From Methylococcales bacterium (lineage in GTDB: Bacteria; Pseudomonadota; Gammaproteobacteria; Methylococcales; Methylomonadaceae): a DNA stretch of 64,000 bases. A program made the translations under genes and the position numbers. This document shows, in pieces, positions 18,029 to 27,751 of the stretch (its first letter is position 1; each line of letters begins with the position of its first letter). Under the pieces are notes generated by a model. The model was given only the letters and a program-made list of their open reading frames with translations, did not search any database and was not told the origin of the DNA. The stretch lies in assembly GCA_026399075.1 (NCBI GenBank), contig JAPLRR010000079.1:31580-95579 (forward strand). Direction: 5' to 3'.

Positions 18029-21000
18029 ATGAAAACTTTAAAGATTACCCTGTTGTTAGTCAGCTTAAGCCTAAGCGTTGATATACAGGCGGCCACCTCC
18101 TTCACACCTGAGTCACAACCGACTGGATGGGTGGCTGCACCTGGCCTAACAAACGTAGACATCTCATCGGGCACGGAATCGGTATTCCGGTTAAATTACA
18201 ATAAAAATACCTGGAGCGGTGAGATCTTTGCCAAATCCATTAATACGCTCGCCGTGCCGGGCAGTACCGGCCCTTGGGATCCCAATACCGCTGCCACATT
18301 ACTGAACACCTTAAATTATGATACCGGCCGTAAGATAGTGACGCGTAACGGTAACACTAACGTGCCTTACCGTTGGGCCAGTTTGTCAACTACCCAGCAA
18401 ACCAGTTTAGGCACTAGCACCACTGGCCCGAATATCCTCAATTATGTGCGGGGCGACCATAGTAACGAAGAGCCATCGGGTGCTTCGTATCGCGCGCGGC
18501 AGATAGTCTTGGGCGACATACTGCATTCCAATTTGCACTTTTGGAAACACAATGCCACCACCAAACGCCTTTATGTGGGAGCCAATGATGGCATGTTGCA
18601 TGTTTTTAACGCGGATACTGGCGCTGAAGTGTTTGCATATATCCCATCTATGGTGATCCCCAACTTGAAATTGTTGACCAGTAAGCCTTATGGACATACC
18701 TATTTTGTTGATGGCGGTATTGCCATAGCCAACGCCACCCTGTCCGGTAGCCTTAAAACCGTATTGGTGGGCGGGTTGGGGGCGGGTGGCAAAGGCTTGT
18801 ACGCGCTGGATATCACCAACCCCTCACCGAGCACTGAGACGGCAGCGGCCAGCGCCATCAAGTGGGAAATCACCCCAACTACCACAGGGTTTGGCGATTT
18901 GGGTTATACCTTTGGCACACCGCGTATTGGTAAGCTCAATGACGGCACAACGGTAGCCATCGTTGGCAATGGCTATATGAACGGTGGAACAGGCCATGCG
19001 GTTTTATACCTGATCAACTTGGACACTGGCGTCTTGGTCAAAGCCATAGACACAGGCTCTGGCAGCACAGCAAGCCCTAACGGCCTGTCCACACCGACTT
19101 TATACGACGGCAATAGCGATGGCAAAGTGGATTATGCTTATGCAGGCGACTTGGATGGGCATCTCTGGAAGTTTGACCTTAGTGGTAATGCCCCAGCCAA
19201 TTATTCCGCCCCGTTACTTTTTACCACATCACCCGTCCGCGCCATCACCACCGCGCCAGCCGTTGCCCCGCATTCATCGGGTGGCCGTATGGTTGCCTTT
19301 GCAACCGGACGCACACTGACTAGCGGTGATTTGTCCGACACGGCGGTCAATTATGCTTACGGTATTTGGGATGGCGCACCCGTGAGCAATTCCACCTTGT
19401 TGACCCAAACCCTGAGCACCACAACCTTTGGTTCTGGCAGTGTGCGCACAATCACCGCCAACGTCCCAGACTGGACTTCCGGCCACCATTATGGTTGGCA
19501 AGTGGCCTTGCCGGCTGGCGAACGGGTGGTTGGTGAAACTCCGTTTGTAAAAGATGGTCGGTTTTGGTTTGTCAGCACCAACCCGACCATCACCCATAAC
19601 ACCCCGCCCAACGGCGATAACTGGCTTAACGAGCTGGTGTTTGAAACGGGTGGCTCGCCCAGCGCATCGATATTTGACCTCAATGATGATGGCGACGTGA
19701 ACAGCTCGGATTTGGCCGATGCTTGCTCGGTAGCTGGTATTATTACCTGTGTGGCGGTATCCAAAGCCATGGATCCCGGCGTGTTATCCCAGCCCACTTA
19801 TGTGCTGGGTTCCAGTTTTAGCAGTGCGCTGTTTACTACCCATCCTGACACCACCGCCGCTTCAGGTAACGCAGCCGTGGTTGATGATCCTGGCGTGTCT
19901 GGTGGCCATTTTGACTTTGACAACTATTATTACGCGGCGGGTGCCACTACCACGACGATTACGCCAACTAATTTAAGCCAAACTAAAACGATCTGCGCCA
20001 CAGAGACTTCAGTGGCAAATGATTTAAACACTGTTTCAACTAATTTTTGTACTAGCAAAAACGGTTTTTCTAGCGGTTATACATTTTTGTCGGCTTATGT
20101 GACAGGTGGTACGGATAAAAATTGTAAGAAAAGCGGCAAAAAATACCAAACGATCACTTGCAATACCACCACCTCCACCACCAACACAACGCTTGGCAAC
20201 TACCAAGGGCCTTATCCCCAACAAAGCCCTAAGCAGCCACAGTTACACGTCCATGAATACGATGATATTTATGATGTGACGGGTGTGAATATGCTCAATG
20301 CCAGTGATACACGTTTTAACCTGTCAAATGCAATTTCTAGCACCAGCACGCCCTTTAAAATATTGCTGATGAACCAATACCTAAACCCGGCAGCAAAAAT
20401 ATCGGTGGGTGGGGCGACTTATGAAAGCGTTAAAACTTATAAAGATTTGGCCAGCCAAACCAGTGCCTCAACCTTGTTGTCAGGCTTGCCCATCTATACC
20501 CGGGCCAATGTCAGCACGTTGATTGTCAATTTGCCCTTGGATGCATTTATTGCAAAAGACTGGTGGGGTGATGGCGCGACTATACGGGCGGGCTTGATCC
20601 CCACAGTATATAGTTGCGTCTGTTATGTCAACGCTGACGGTTCTATGGTCAATTCCAATGGTAGAGGCTTGATAGGCCCCAATGGCGAGCGCTTTGACGG
20701 GGCCTTGACCATCCAGCTTATCAAAGACACGACGCCAGAATCTGCTTTGGAGCTTAACCACAGTGGTGGAGATGTCAAATACGGCTGGCGGGTTAAACTA
20801 GCCAACTTTAAAACTTATGTGCTGGCCGAATACACCATTTATTGGCATCATCCCAATGGTAAGTGTTATGGCCAAACTGGCTGGGTTGCCGCAGCGCCGC
20901 AAGATCCGGTTTCTGATGCCACACCCGGCACCAAGGCCACCGGTTCCACAGACCCTACCGACGGTATTTTTACTGGGGGGTTTGCGGTAAGCAGTGTGGT

Positions 21001-21244
21001 TGTGATCACCAACGGTAATACCACGACCACAACGACTACCTATACCGATGGTGGCCGTTACATTAAAGTGGTGGTGACCAATAACGATGGCTCTACGACC
21101 ACCACCCAAACCATGCGTAATGGTACGGTGGTAGTGAGCACCACCGGATCGGTTGGGGTGGCCAATTCGTCTTTAGTCAAGTCCCCCAACCAATCCGCCT
21201 CAACCACCAGCATCGGCAGACAGTCTTGGTGGGAGATGTTTTAA
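18029..21244 (+). CDS. pilY1: PilY1-type pilus tip adhesin, short N-terminus
   Basis: The first start with a signal peptide is ATG 18029 (MKTLKITLLLVSLSLS...IQA), giving 1071 residues; the frame upstream overlaps pilX. The conserved beta-propeller covers about 150-480: VGANDGMLHVFNADTG, the calcium loop DGNSDGKVDYAYAGD (from Asp360) and GDLDGHLWKFDL. A second dockerin/EF-like loop, DLNDDGDVNSSD, starts at Asp550. The C-terminal tail is very rich in Thr. There is little room (about 110 residues) before the propeller, so the von Willebrand A domain of Pseudomonas PilY1 is missing. PilY1 promotes pilus extension and adhesion; calcium binding regulates retraction in Pseudomonas. Confidence 0.88.
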   Translation: MKTLKITLLLVSLSLSVDIQAATSFTPESQPTGWVAAPGLTNVDISSGTESVFRLNYNKNTWSGEIFAKSINTLAVPGSTGPWDPNTAATLLNTLNYDTGRKIVTRNGNTNVPYRWASLSTTQQTSLGTSTTGPNILNYVRGDHSNEEPSGASYRARQIVLGDILHSNLHFWKHNATTKRLYVGANDGMLHVFNADTGAEVFAYIPSMVIPNLKLLTSKPYGHTYFVDGGIAIANATLSGSLKTVLVGGLGAGGKGLYALDITNPSPSTETAAASAIKWEITPTTTGFGDLGYTFGTPRIGKLNDGTTVAIVGNGYMNGGTGHAVLYLINLDTGVLVKAIDTGSGSTASPNGLSTPTLYDGNSDGKVDYAYAGDLDGHLWKFDLSGNAPANYSAPLLFTTSPVRAITTAPAVAPHSSGGRMVAFATGRTLTSGDLSDTAVNYAYGIWDGAPVSNSTLLTQTLSTTTFGSGSVRTITANVPDWTSGHHYGWQVALPAGERVVGETPFVKDGRFWFVSTNPTITHNTPPNGDNWLNELVFETGGSPSASIFDLNDDGDVNSSDLADACSVAGIITCVAVSKAMDPGVLSQPTYVLGSSFSSALFTTHPDTTAASGNAAVVDDPGVSGGHFDFDNYYYAAGATTTTITPTNLSQTKTICATETSVANDLNTVSTNFCTSKNGFSSGYTFLSAYVTGGTDKNCKKSGKKYQTITCNTTTSTTNTTLGNYQGPYPQQSPKQPQLHVHEYDDIYDVTGVNMLNASDTRFNLSNAISSTSTPFKILLMNQYLNPAAKISVGGATYESVKTYKDLASQTSASTLLSGLPIYTRANVSTLIVNLPLDAFIAKDWWGDGATIRAGLIPTVYSCVCYVNADGSMVNSNGRGLIGPNGERFDGALTIQLIKDTTPESALELNHSGGDVKYGWRVKLANFKTYVLAEYTIYWHHPNGKCYGQTGWVAAAPQDPVSDATPGTKATGSTDPTDGIFTGGFAVSSVVVITNGNTTTTTTTYTDGGRYIKVVVTNNDGSTTTTQTMRNGTVVVSTTGSVGVANSSLVKSPNQSASTTSIGRQSWWEMF

Positions 21245-21307
21245 GTGAGTGTCCAATCGTGGGATGGCTTTAGCCGCGAAAATCGTGGCTAGGGCCTGCT
21301 GCCTAGG

Positions 21308-21721
21308 TTAGTCTTTAATTTTTCCCCGCAAGGCCTTAAGTTTGCTTTGCCTGGCTTTGCCGTCCAAGCGTTTAAGCCTTGATCCTTTGGTGGGTTTCGT
21401 CGGTTTGCGTTTTTTTGGGACGGCCATGGCCTTGTTGACCAGTTCCTGTAGCCTATCGTAGGCAGCTTCCTTGTTTTTTTCTAGGGTGCGAAATTGCTGC
21501 GCCTTGATGATGACCACGCCGTCTTTGGAAATGCGTTGGTCAGCTAAGGCCAACAGCCTTTCTTTATAAACCGCTGGTAGGGATGACGCGTTGATGTCAA
21601 AACGTAAATGCACGGCTGTTGCAACTTTATTGATATTTTGGCCACCTGAACCTTGGGCACGGATGGCAGAAATGTCGATTTCATGGGGAGGAATGTCCAA
21701 CTGGCTGCTTATGGGTAACAT
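21308..21721 (-). CDS. arfB: Alternative ribosome-rescue factor ArfB
   Basis: The 137-residue peptidyl-tRNA hydrolase acts on stalled ribosomes. The catalytic GGQ is at residues 26-28 (RAQGSGGQNINK), as in E. coli YaeJ. The Lys/Arg-rich C-terminal tail (KKRKPTKPTKGSRLKRLDGK) is the part that inserts into the empty mRNA channel. The length matches the family, and the tail distinguishes it from release factors 1 and 2. It lies about 70 bases downstream of spoT, on the same strand. Confidence 0.93.
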   Translation of the reverse strand: MLPISSQLDIPPHEIDISAIRAQGSGGQNINKVATAVHLRFDINASSLPAVYKERLLALADQRISKDGVVIIKAQQFRTLEKNKEAAYDRLQELVNKAMAVPKKRKPTKPTKGSRLKRLDGKARQSKLKALRGKIKD

Positions 21722-21790
21722 TCATTGGCCGCTAATGTTTTCAGCGTGGTGGCTGCGGGGGTTTCAAACAGATGCCCCCACGTCTTTGGC

Positions 21791-23965
21791 TTAGCCTTTA
21801 ACGCGGGTGATTTTTAACACGATAGGCAATTCTTTGAGGCGGCGTATGATTTTGGCAAGATGCACCCGATCTTTGACGGTCAGGGTGATCAGGTCTACAC
21901 AAACGCGCTCATCTTGTTCGACCACAGTGACATTTTCGATGTTGGAGCCCCATTCCGAAATGGTGGAGGCCAATGTTGCCAAAGCGCCGCGTTGGTTGAG
22001 CAGCTGGATGCGCAGTTCGGTGGAAAAATCGCCGACGGCATCTTGGCTCCACTCAACATCCAACCAGTTGATATGTTTTTTTCTGACGATAGTGCGGTTG
22101 CGGCATTCGTGATGATGGACGACGATGCCTTTGCCTGGGTTAAAGTAGGCAATGATGGCATCCCCAGGGATAGGGCGGCAACATTTGGCCAAGGTGATGA
22201 CCATGCCTTCTGTGCCCTTGATGATCAGCGGCGTTTGCTGGGTTTTGTCAGTGTTATCCAGTTTGATGTTGGCATTGATGTCATCTTGGGTCAGGCGTTT
22301 GGCGACTAAAAACGGCATTTTGTTGCCTAGGCCTATGTCTTCCAGCAAATCGTCCAAAGATGGGCTTGCCACCGTTTTAAGCAAGGCTTGGATACGGTGG
22401 TCGTCTATATTGTCTAGGTGCAAATGCAGCGCTTGCAATTCTTTTTCCAATAAGCGCCGCCCTAAGCTGATGGCTTCTTGTTGCTTAAAATGTTTTAGGT
22501 GGTTGCGGATGTTGGAGCGCGCTTTTACGGTGGTCACATAATTGAGCCAAACCGCGTTGGGCCTTGCCCATGGTGCGGTGATAATTTCAACGGTCATGCC
22601 GTTTTCGAGTTTGGTTTGCAAAGGCACCAATTGCTTGTCTATGCGGGCGGAGATACAGGCATTGCCAATATCGGTATGCACGGCATAGGCAAAATCGATG
22701 ATGGTGGCTCCCCTGGGGATTTTAATAATTTCGCCTTTGGGTGTGAATACAAAAACTTCTTGTGGAAACAAGTCCACTTTTAAGTTATCAATGAACTCCA
22801 GCGAGTCGCCAGCCGTTTTTTGTATTTCCAGCAAGTCTTTTAGCCATTCATTGGCGCGTGCCTGAAATTTTTCTGATTTGTCATCATCCGTTTTATAAAG
22901 CCAATGCGCGGCGATACCGGATTCCGCCATGCGGTGCATTTCGTGGGTGCGGATTTGGATTTCAATCGGGGTGCCATAAGGGCCTATGACGATGGTGTGT
23001 AAAGACTGGTAGCCATTCGCCTTGGGCAGGGCGATATAATCTTTAAAGCGGCCTGGGATCGGTTTATACAAATTGTGGATGACGCCTAAGGCCCGGTAAC
23101 AGCCATCTAAGTTGTCACAAAAAATCCGGAAGGCGTAGAGGTCAAAGATGGACGCCAAAGAGACTTTTTTCAGCAGCATTTTTTGGTAAATGCTATAGAC
23201 GTTTTTTTCACGGCCTGACACGACACAAGGAAGTTTGGACTGTTCCAAGCGCGTTGTTATCATGCCCTCAATATTGTCGATAATTTTTTTGCGGTTGCCA
23301 CGGGCTTTTTTGATGGCCTGGGTTAAAACGGCAAAACGCATGGGGTACATGGCCTCAAAACTCAGCGATTCGAGTTTGTGGCGGATTTTGTTCATGCCTA
23401 GCCGATTGGCGATAGGCGCATAAATATCCAAGGTTTCGCGGGCGATGCGGCGTTTTTTTTCTGGCGGCATAACCCCCAAGGTTTGCATATTATGGAGGCG
23501 GTCAGCCAGTTTGACCAAGATGACGCGTAAATCTTTGCCCATGGCCAGAAACATTTTTCGTACATTTTCGGCTTGTGTTTCGGCTTGGCTTTGTGATTTG
23601 CCGTCAATTTTGGTGAGTTTGGTGACCCCGTCAACCAGTTCAGCCACTTCAGGGCTAAATTGGCTGGCCAGTTCTTTTTTGCTGACTGGGGTATCTTCGA
23701 TGACATCGTGGAGTATTGCAGCCATGATGCCGCTGGCATCCATGCGCATTTCGGCCAAGGTGATGGCGACTGAGACCGGATGGCAAATATAGGCTTCGCC
23801 ACTTTTACGGAATTGGCCTGAGTGGGCATCCGCGCCAAATTCGTAAGCGCGGACACAATCATCAATTTGGGCGGGGTCCAGATAGCCGGACAGGGTGGCG
23901 CATAAACGTCCGATCAGTTCATCCTGTAGGCGTTTTGGCCCAACGGTGTCGGCTAAAATCGACAT
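21791..23965 (-). CDS. spoT: Bifunctional (p)ppGpp synthetase/hydrolase SpoT
   Basis: The 724-residue RelA/SpoT enzyme makes and degrades the stringent-response alarmone. The HD hydrolase domain (about 25-180) has AYICHP, HDVIED and LVKLADRLHNMQT. The synthetase domain (about 220-370) has GRFKDYIALPKANGYQSLHT and EIQIRTHEMHRMAESGIAAHW. TGS (about 385-445), helical/zinc-finger-like CCRPIPGD and ACT domains (to the end) follow. An intact HD motif makes it SpoT-like rather than RelA-like. The start is ATG 23965, 13 bases after the rpoZ stop; a frame continuing to 24100 overlaps rpoZ and encodes no conserved sequence. The rpoZ-spoT order is the conserved gammaproteobacterial arrangement. Confidence 0.96.
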   Translation of the reverse strand: MSILADTVGPKRLQDELIGRLCATLSGYLDPAQIDDCVRAYEFGADAHSGQFRKSGEAYICHPVSVAITLAEMRMDASGIMAAILHDVIEDTPVSKKELASQFSPEVAELVDGVTKLTKIDGKSQSQAETQAENVRKMFLAMGKDLRVILVKLADRLHNMQTLGVMPPEKKRRIARETLDIYAPIANRLGMNKIRHKLESLSFEAMYPMRFAVLTQAIKKARGNRKKIIDNIEGMITTRLEQSKLPCVVSGREKNVYSIYQKMLLKKVSLASIFDLYAFRIFCDNLDGCYRALGVIHNLYKPIPGRFKDYIALPKANGYQSLHTIVIGPYGTPIEIQIRTHEMHRMAESGIAAHWLYKTDDDKSEKFQARANEWLKDLLEIQKTAGDSLEFIDNLKVDLFPQEVFVFTPKGEIIKIPRGATIIDFAYAVHTDIGNACISARIDKQLVPLQTKLENGMTVEIITAPWARPNAVWLNYVTTVKARSNIRNHLKHFKQQEAISLGRRLLEKELQALHLHLDNIDDHRIQALLKTVASPSLDDLLEDIGLGNKMPFLVAKRLTQDDINANIKLDNTDKTQQTPLIIKGTEGMVITLAKCCRPIPGDAIIAYFNPGKGIVVHHHECRNRTIVRKKHINWLDVEWSQDAVGDFSTELRIQLLNQRGALATLASTISEWGSNIENVTVVEQDERVCVDLITLTVKDRVHLAKIIRRLKELPIVLKITRVKG

Positions 23966-23978
23966 GGGTGCAAAGGGT

Positions 23979-24218
23979 TTAGAACATGGGGTTATGGTCG
24001 TGGCTGTCGCCGACGCGGTGCAACAGGTTGATATTGTCTGTGGTGACATGGCCTGCGGCAATCTCGCGCAATGCAAGCACGGTGTCCTTGTCTTTGCCAC
24101 GCGGCAAAAACTCAGTGGCGCCGTGGCTTAATTGGCGGGCACGGGTGCTGGCCAATAAAACTAATTTGAAGCGGTTTTCTACATGTTCTAAACAATCTTC
24201 GATGGTGACTCTAGCCAT
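23979..24218 (-). CDS. rpoZ: RNA polymerase omega subunit
   Basis: The 79-residue protein starts [30 protein letters not shown], the invariant omega sequence. It helps beta-prime folding and forms part of a ppGpp site on RNA polymerase, which fits its co-transcription with spoT. It has normal length (gammaproteobacterial omega is 80-90 residues). On the minus strand, TATACT (24234-24239) upstream could be the -10 of its promoter, with a poor -35 (TTGTAT, spacer 19). Confidence 0.95.
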   Translation of the reverse strand: MARVTIEDCLEHVENRFKLVLLASTRARQLSHGATEFLPRGKDKDTVLALREIAAGHVTTDNINLLHRVGDSHDHNPMF

Positions 24219-24361
24219 TATTTAACCTAACTAAGTATAAAAAGTAATGTATTTGGTGATACAAGGTACAAGGTACTAGACACAAGGTCAAGTGGCAAAA
24301 AATTTGTGCCAGTCAATCTTGGGCCAGATTTTGGAAGGGTGTATCAAATGGTGGCTTGCAG

Positions 24362-24392
24362 CCCCCCCCTTTTTTTTTAAAAGAGAGGGGGG
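24362..24392. repeat. C-tract/G-tract hairpin between pgk and rpoZ
   Basis: A run of C, a run of T, then AAAAGAGA and a run of G form a strong self-complementary structure. It lies downstream of pgk on the minus strand and could end its transcription, but there is no U tract after the stem in that direction. Confidence 0.35.
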
Positions 24393-24425
24393 TGAACATT
24401 TTCGGCTCTTTACAAGGCTTGTAGT

Positions 24426-25598
24426 TTAGCTACGGGATTTTAAGATGGCCACGGCAGGCAATTCTTTGCCTTCAAGAAATTCTAAGAAGGCACCGCCGCC
24501 AGTTGACGTGTACGAAACTTGGTCGTTAATGCCATATTTGTCGATGGCCGCCAAGGTATCGCCACCGCCAGCAATTGAAAAGGCGTCGCTTTCGGCAATG
24601 GCGGTTGCCAAGGATTGGGTGCCATGGCTAAATTGTTCGATTTCAAACACGCCTACCGGGCCGTTCCAGACTATCGTGCCGGCAGATTTGATCAAAGCGG
24701 CATATTGTTTGGCGGTGTCTGGGCCTATATCCAAGATTAAATCGTCGGCTTCAACATCTGCAACTTTTTTGATGGTGGCGATGGCGGTTTCAGAGAATTC
24801 TTTGGCGCAAACCACATCGACAGGGATTGGGATATCCGCGCCAGCGGCTTTGGCCGCTGCGATCAGGCGTTGCGCCTCTTCTATCAGATCAGCTTCATAA
24901 AGCGATTTACCCACCGGAAAGCCGGATGCTGCGATAAAGGTGTTGGCAATGCCGCCACCGACAATTAATTGGTCCACTTTTTCAGACAGTGATTTTAATA
25001 CCGTCAGTTTGGTTGATACCTTAGAACCGCCAACGATTGCCAGCAATGGTTTGGCAGGTGTTTCCAAGGCTTTACCCAAGGCTTCGAGTTCGCTGGCCAA
25101 TAAGGGGCCTGCGCAGACTATTGGGGCAAATTTGGCAACACTGTGGGTTGATGCTTGCGCCCTATGGGCGGTGCCAAATGCGTCCATCACAAACACATCA
25201 CACAGCGCAGCCATTTTTTTGCCCAATTCATCGTTGTTTTTTTCTTCGCCGACATTAAAGCGCACATTTTCACAAAGAACGACTTCACCTGGCGCGATCA
25301 CTATGCCATCCAGCCACTCTTTTTCAAGACGCACCGGTTTGCCCAGCAACGATGCCAAACGTTCTGCCACGGGTTTCAAAGAAGAGGCTTCATCATAATG
25401 GCCTTCTTCAGGGCGGCCCAAATGGGACATCAACATGACGGCAGCCCCACCAGCCAAGGCTTGTTCAATGGTTGGCACACTGGCCTGAATGCGGATATCA
25501 CTGGTTACGACACCGTTTTTTACTGGCACATTTAAGTCTTGGCGGATTAATACCCGTTTTCCTGATAAATTCAGATCAACCATTCTTTGTATCGACAT
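24426..25598 (-). CDS. pgk: Phosphoglycerate kinase
   Basis: The 390-residue glycolytic/gluconeogenic enzyme converts 1,3-bisphosphoglycerate and ADP to 3-phosphoglycerate and ATP. The N-terminal signature [13 protein letters not shown], substrate-binding SHLGRP, the hinge region and the nucleotide loop ([27 protein letters not shown]) are intact. A GAGAGA ribosome site precedes the ATG. It is separated here from other glycolytic genes; in this window it stands between rpoZ-spoT and a redoxin gene, all on the minus strand. Confidence 0.97.
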   Translation of the reverse strand: MSIQRMVDLNLSGKRVLIRQDLNVPVKNGVVTSDIRIQASVPTIEQALAGGAAVMLMSHLGRPEEGHYDEASSLKPVAERLASLLGKPVRLEKEWLDGIVIAPGEVVLCENVRFNVGEEKNNDELGKKMAALCDVFVMDAFGTAHRAQASTHSVAKFAPIVCAGPLLASELEALGKALETPAKPLLAIVGGSKVSTKLTVLKSLSEKVDQLIVGGGIANTFIAASGFPVGKSLYEADLIEEAQRLIAAAKAAGADIPIPVDVVCAKEFSETAIATIKKVADVEADDLILDIGPDTAKQYAALIKSAGTIVWNGPVGVFEIEQFSHGTQSLATAIAESDAFSIAGGGDTLAAIDKYGINDQVSYTSTGGGAFLEFLEGKELPAVAILKSRS

Positions 25599-25689
25599 AT
25601 ATTCTCTCTCAGTTTATTAGTGTTTCGTGTGTTAGTGGTGTCAGTTGCCAATTACCCAAGGGCTTGTCGGTATCCTGTCGGCCTTAGAT

Positions 25690-26241
25690 TTACTTCCATT
25701 TTATGGAGCAACCCATACCCGGTATTTGGTCTTTGGGGCCTATGCCTGTTGTGGCGATCAGTTTCATAGCTTCAAAGAGCTCGCGGCGGGTGTCAGCGGG
25801 TGCTGTTTCTTTCCGGCTGGCATCGAGACGGCCCCGGTATTGCAATTTTAAATCCGCATTATAACCAAAAAAGTCAGGTGTGCAGACAGCATTGTACTCT
25901 TTGGCCACCGCTTGGGTTTCATCCAGCAAATAGGGGAAGCTAAAGTTTAGTCGGTTTGCAATCACCTTCATATTTTCGAAATCATCTTCGGGATATTCAT
26001 CCACGTTATTCGACATAATGGCAACCGAGTTTATGCCCCATTGTTTTAGTTCCAGAACATCCCGGACTATGCGTTCCTGCACCGCTTTAACGTATGGGCA
26101 ATGGTTGCAAATAAACATCACCAAAAGGCCGTTTTCACCCCGGCATTGTTGTAGCGACCAGGTGCGGCCATCAATGCCGGGTAAGGTAAAATCTATCGCA
26201 GGCTGGTTAAAATCACAAATGGGTGTTTCTATTGATGCCAT
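25690..26241 (-). CDS. Thioredoxin-fold redoxin (AhpC/TSA-like)
   Basis: The 183-residue cytoplasmic protein has a thioredoxin fold. The strand-Cys motif is FICNHCPYVKAV, i.e. a CxxC (CNHC) redox pair at about residues 45-48, followed by QERIVRDVLEL. The later DETQAVAKEYNAVCTPDFF contains the cis-Pro equivalent and a third Cys. This CNHCPYVKA subgroup is widespread in bacteria and annotated as thioredoxin-family protein; its partner is not established. No signal peptide is seen. It lies 36 bases downstream of zapE on the same strand and may share its transcript. Confidence 0.85.
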   Translation of the reverse strand: MASIETPICDFNQPAIDFTLPGIDGRTWSLQQCRGENGLLVMFICNHCPYVKAVQERIVRDVLELKQWGINSVAIMSNNVDEYPEDDFENMKVIANRLNFSFPYLLDETQAVAKEYNAVCTPDFFGYNADLKLQYRGRLDASRKETAPADTRRELFEAMKLIATTGIGPKDQIPGMGCSIKWK

Positions 26242-26277
26242 GTTTGTTCCTTAAGGATAGGGTAGGGCAGTCTCTGG

Positions 26278-27432
26278 TCAATCAGGGTTATGCTTGCTTT
26301 GCAAATAGCCTTCCGATTGCATCTCAATGAGCCGTGATGCAGTGCGTTTAAATTCAAATGAGCCGTCACCTTCCGTATAGAGCAGGGCGGCAGGCACTTC
26401 TGCTGAGCAGACTAATTTTACTTTATGTTCATAAAGTGCATCAATCAGGGTCATAAACCGTTTTGCCTCATTCCGTTTATCGGGGCTTAGCTTGGGTATT
26501 CCAGCCAAGATTACTGTGCCAAATTCACGGGCTATCTCTAGGTAATCAGCCGCACCTAAAGCTTGCCCACAGAGTTCATCAAACGAGGATGCGGCGATGT
26601 CACCATGTACGGCAGACAAAGTGACCAATCTTCCTAACACCTGTAATTGGCCAGCCTCCCTAGGGGCAAAATTGGTGAGTTCGTCATAGCTTTGCTGCAC
26701 GAATTCATCGGCATGGGTATCAAGCGGATGGTAATACGTTGTCGCTAAGGTTTTTAGGTGCATTAGCCGATAATCGGTATGGGCGGCCAATTCGACTATT
26801 TTGGCCTGCGTTTGCAAAAACTCGCTAAACGCCAAAAATTGTGCCCTTTGCAGGCCTCCCTGATAAAGTTCGTCTGGATGGCGGTTAGAGGTGATGACCA
26901 CAAGCAGGCCTAAAGCAAACAATTGCCGAAATAGCCTTTCCAGGATCATGGCATCCGCAATGTCGGTCACATGGAACTCATCCAAGCAAAGCACTTGGGT
27001 GGATGCCCTGATTTTGTTGGCCAAGGCCGTAATTGCATCGCCCGAGTTATGTTGCCGCCATTGGTGGGTAAAGGCATGTGCCTCCAGCATAAACACATTA
27101 AAGTGCACCCGTTGCTTTTGGATAAGTGGGCAGGCCTCAAAAAAAAGTGCCATCAACATCGATTTACCACGCCCCACATCTCCGTACAAATAGACGCTTT
27201 GGGCCACTTCTGGCGGTGATGTAAGCAGTTTGTGGGCAAACGGCAGGCGCTGGTAGTGGTCACTCGCGACACTATAGTCCAATAGGGTTTGTAAGTGTTG
27301 CAGGGCGATAAATTGCGCTTTGTCGTAGTGGATATGGTTTTGCTTCACTTGGAGCTTGTAGCGGTTTTCCAGTAAGCCGGACAAGGCTGGGAAGGGTTCC
27401 GGTCTTACCCCATAAAAAATTTTTTTTAACAT
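26278..27432 (-). CDS. zapE: Cell division ATPase ZapE (AFG1 family)
   Basis: The 384-residue AAA-type ATPase has Walker A YLYGDVGRGKSMLM (GDVGRGKS), Walker B VLCLDEFHVTD and sensor 1 VVITSNRHPDELY. This is the AFG1/ZapE layout; E. coli ZapE is 375 residues and modulates FtsZ rings in an ATP-dependent way. The C-terminus has FKRTASRLIEMQS, also conserved. No organelle-type leader is present. Confidence 0.92.
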   Translation of the reverse strand: MLKKIFYGVRPEPFPALSGLLENRYKLQVKQNHIHYDKAQFIALQHLQTLLDYSVASDHYQRLPFAHKLLTSPPEVAQSVYLYGDVGRGKSMLMALFFEACPLIQKQRVHFNVFMLEAHAFTHQWRQHNSGDAITALANKIRASTQVLCLDEFHVTDIADAMILERLFRQLFALGLLVVITSNRHPDELYQGGLQRAQFLAFSEFLQTQAKIVELAAHTDYRLMHLKTLATTYYHPLDTHADEFVQQSYDELTNFAPREAGQLQVLGRLVTLSAVHGDIAASSFDELCGQALGAADYLEIAREFGTVILAGIPKLSPDKRNEAKRFMTLIDALYEHKVKLVCSAEVPAALLYTEGDGSFEFKRTASRLIEMQSEGYLQSKHNPD

Positions 27433-27751
27433 GTTGGTATTGGAGAAAGTGATGGCAGGATTAGACTAGCACCCCACGCGTCGTTTAGCCATGCTAAATT
27501 AAGCATTTTGATGAAAATAATTTAACCTAACAATACCTTGCTTGCCGGTCTTGAGGCAAGGCCCAGATCCTTGGGGGGGCTTAGGCCTTGAATCCTCGGT
27601 GTCTTGAACACCCTTAATTTAAATTGGCGCTGGGGGAGCAGTAAAAGCAATGCCACAATGACAGTTTAAAATAGATTCACTAGCATGGTTAAAAACATAT
27701 TATGGTATAATTAGCTAATTTTTGCCCCTTTAAATTGGCGTTATTTACTTT
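27433..27751. other. Intergenic region between divergent zapE and lpxC
   Basis: About 320 bases hold no gene. A small hairpin (CCTTG...GCAAGG) lies near 27538-27562. The lpxC promoter region is AT-rich. Confidence 0.35.
27703..27711 (+). promoter_or_regulatory. Extended -10 element upstream of lpxC
   Basis: TGGTATAAT matches the extended -10 consensus (TGnTATAAT) and lies 41 bases before the lpxC start. The -35 region is poor (around GGTTAA), as often happens with extended -10 promoters. Identification is by consensus only. Confidence 0.5.

Noticed and set aside
23966..24100. N-terminal extension of the spoT frame by 45 codons
   Set aside because: It lies wholly within rpoZ and is low in recognisable sequence; ATG 23965 fits the family length.
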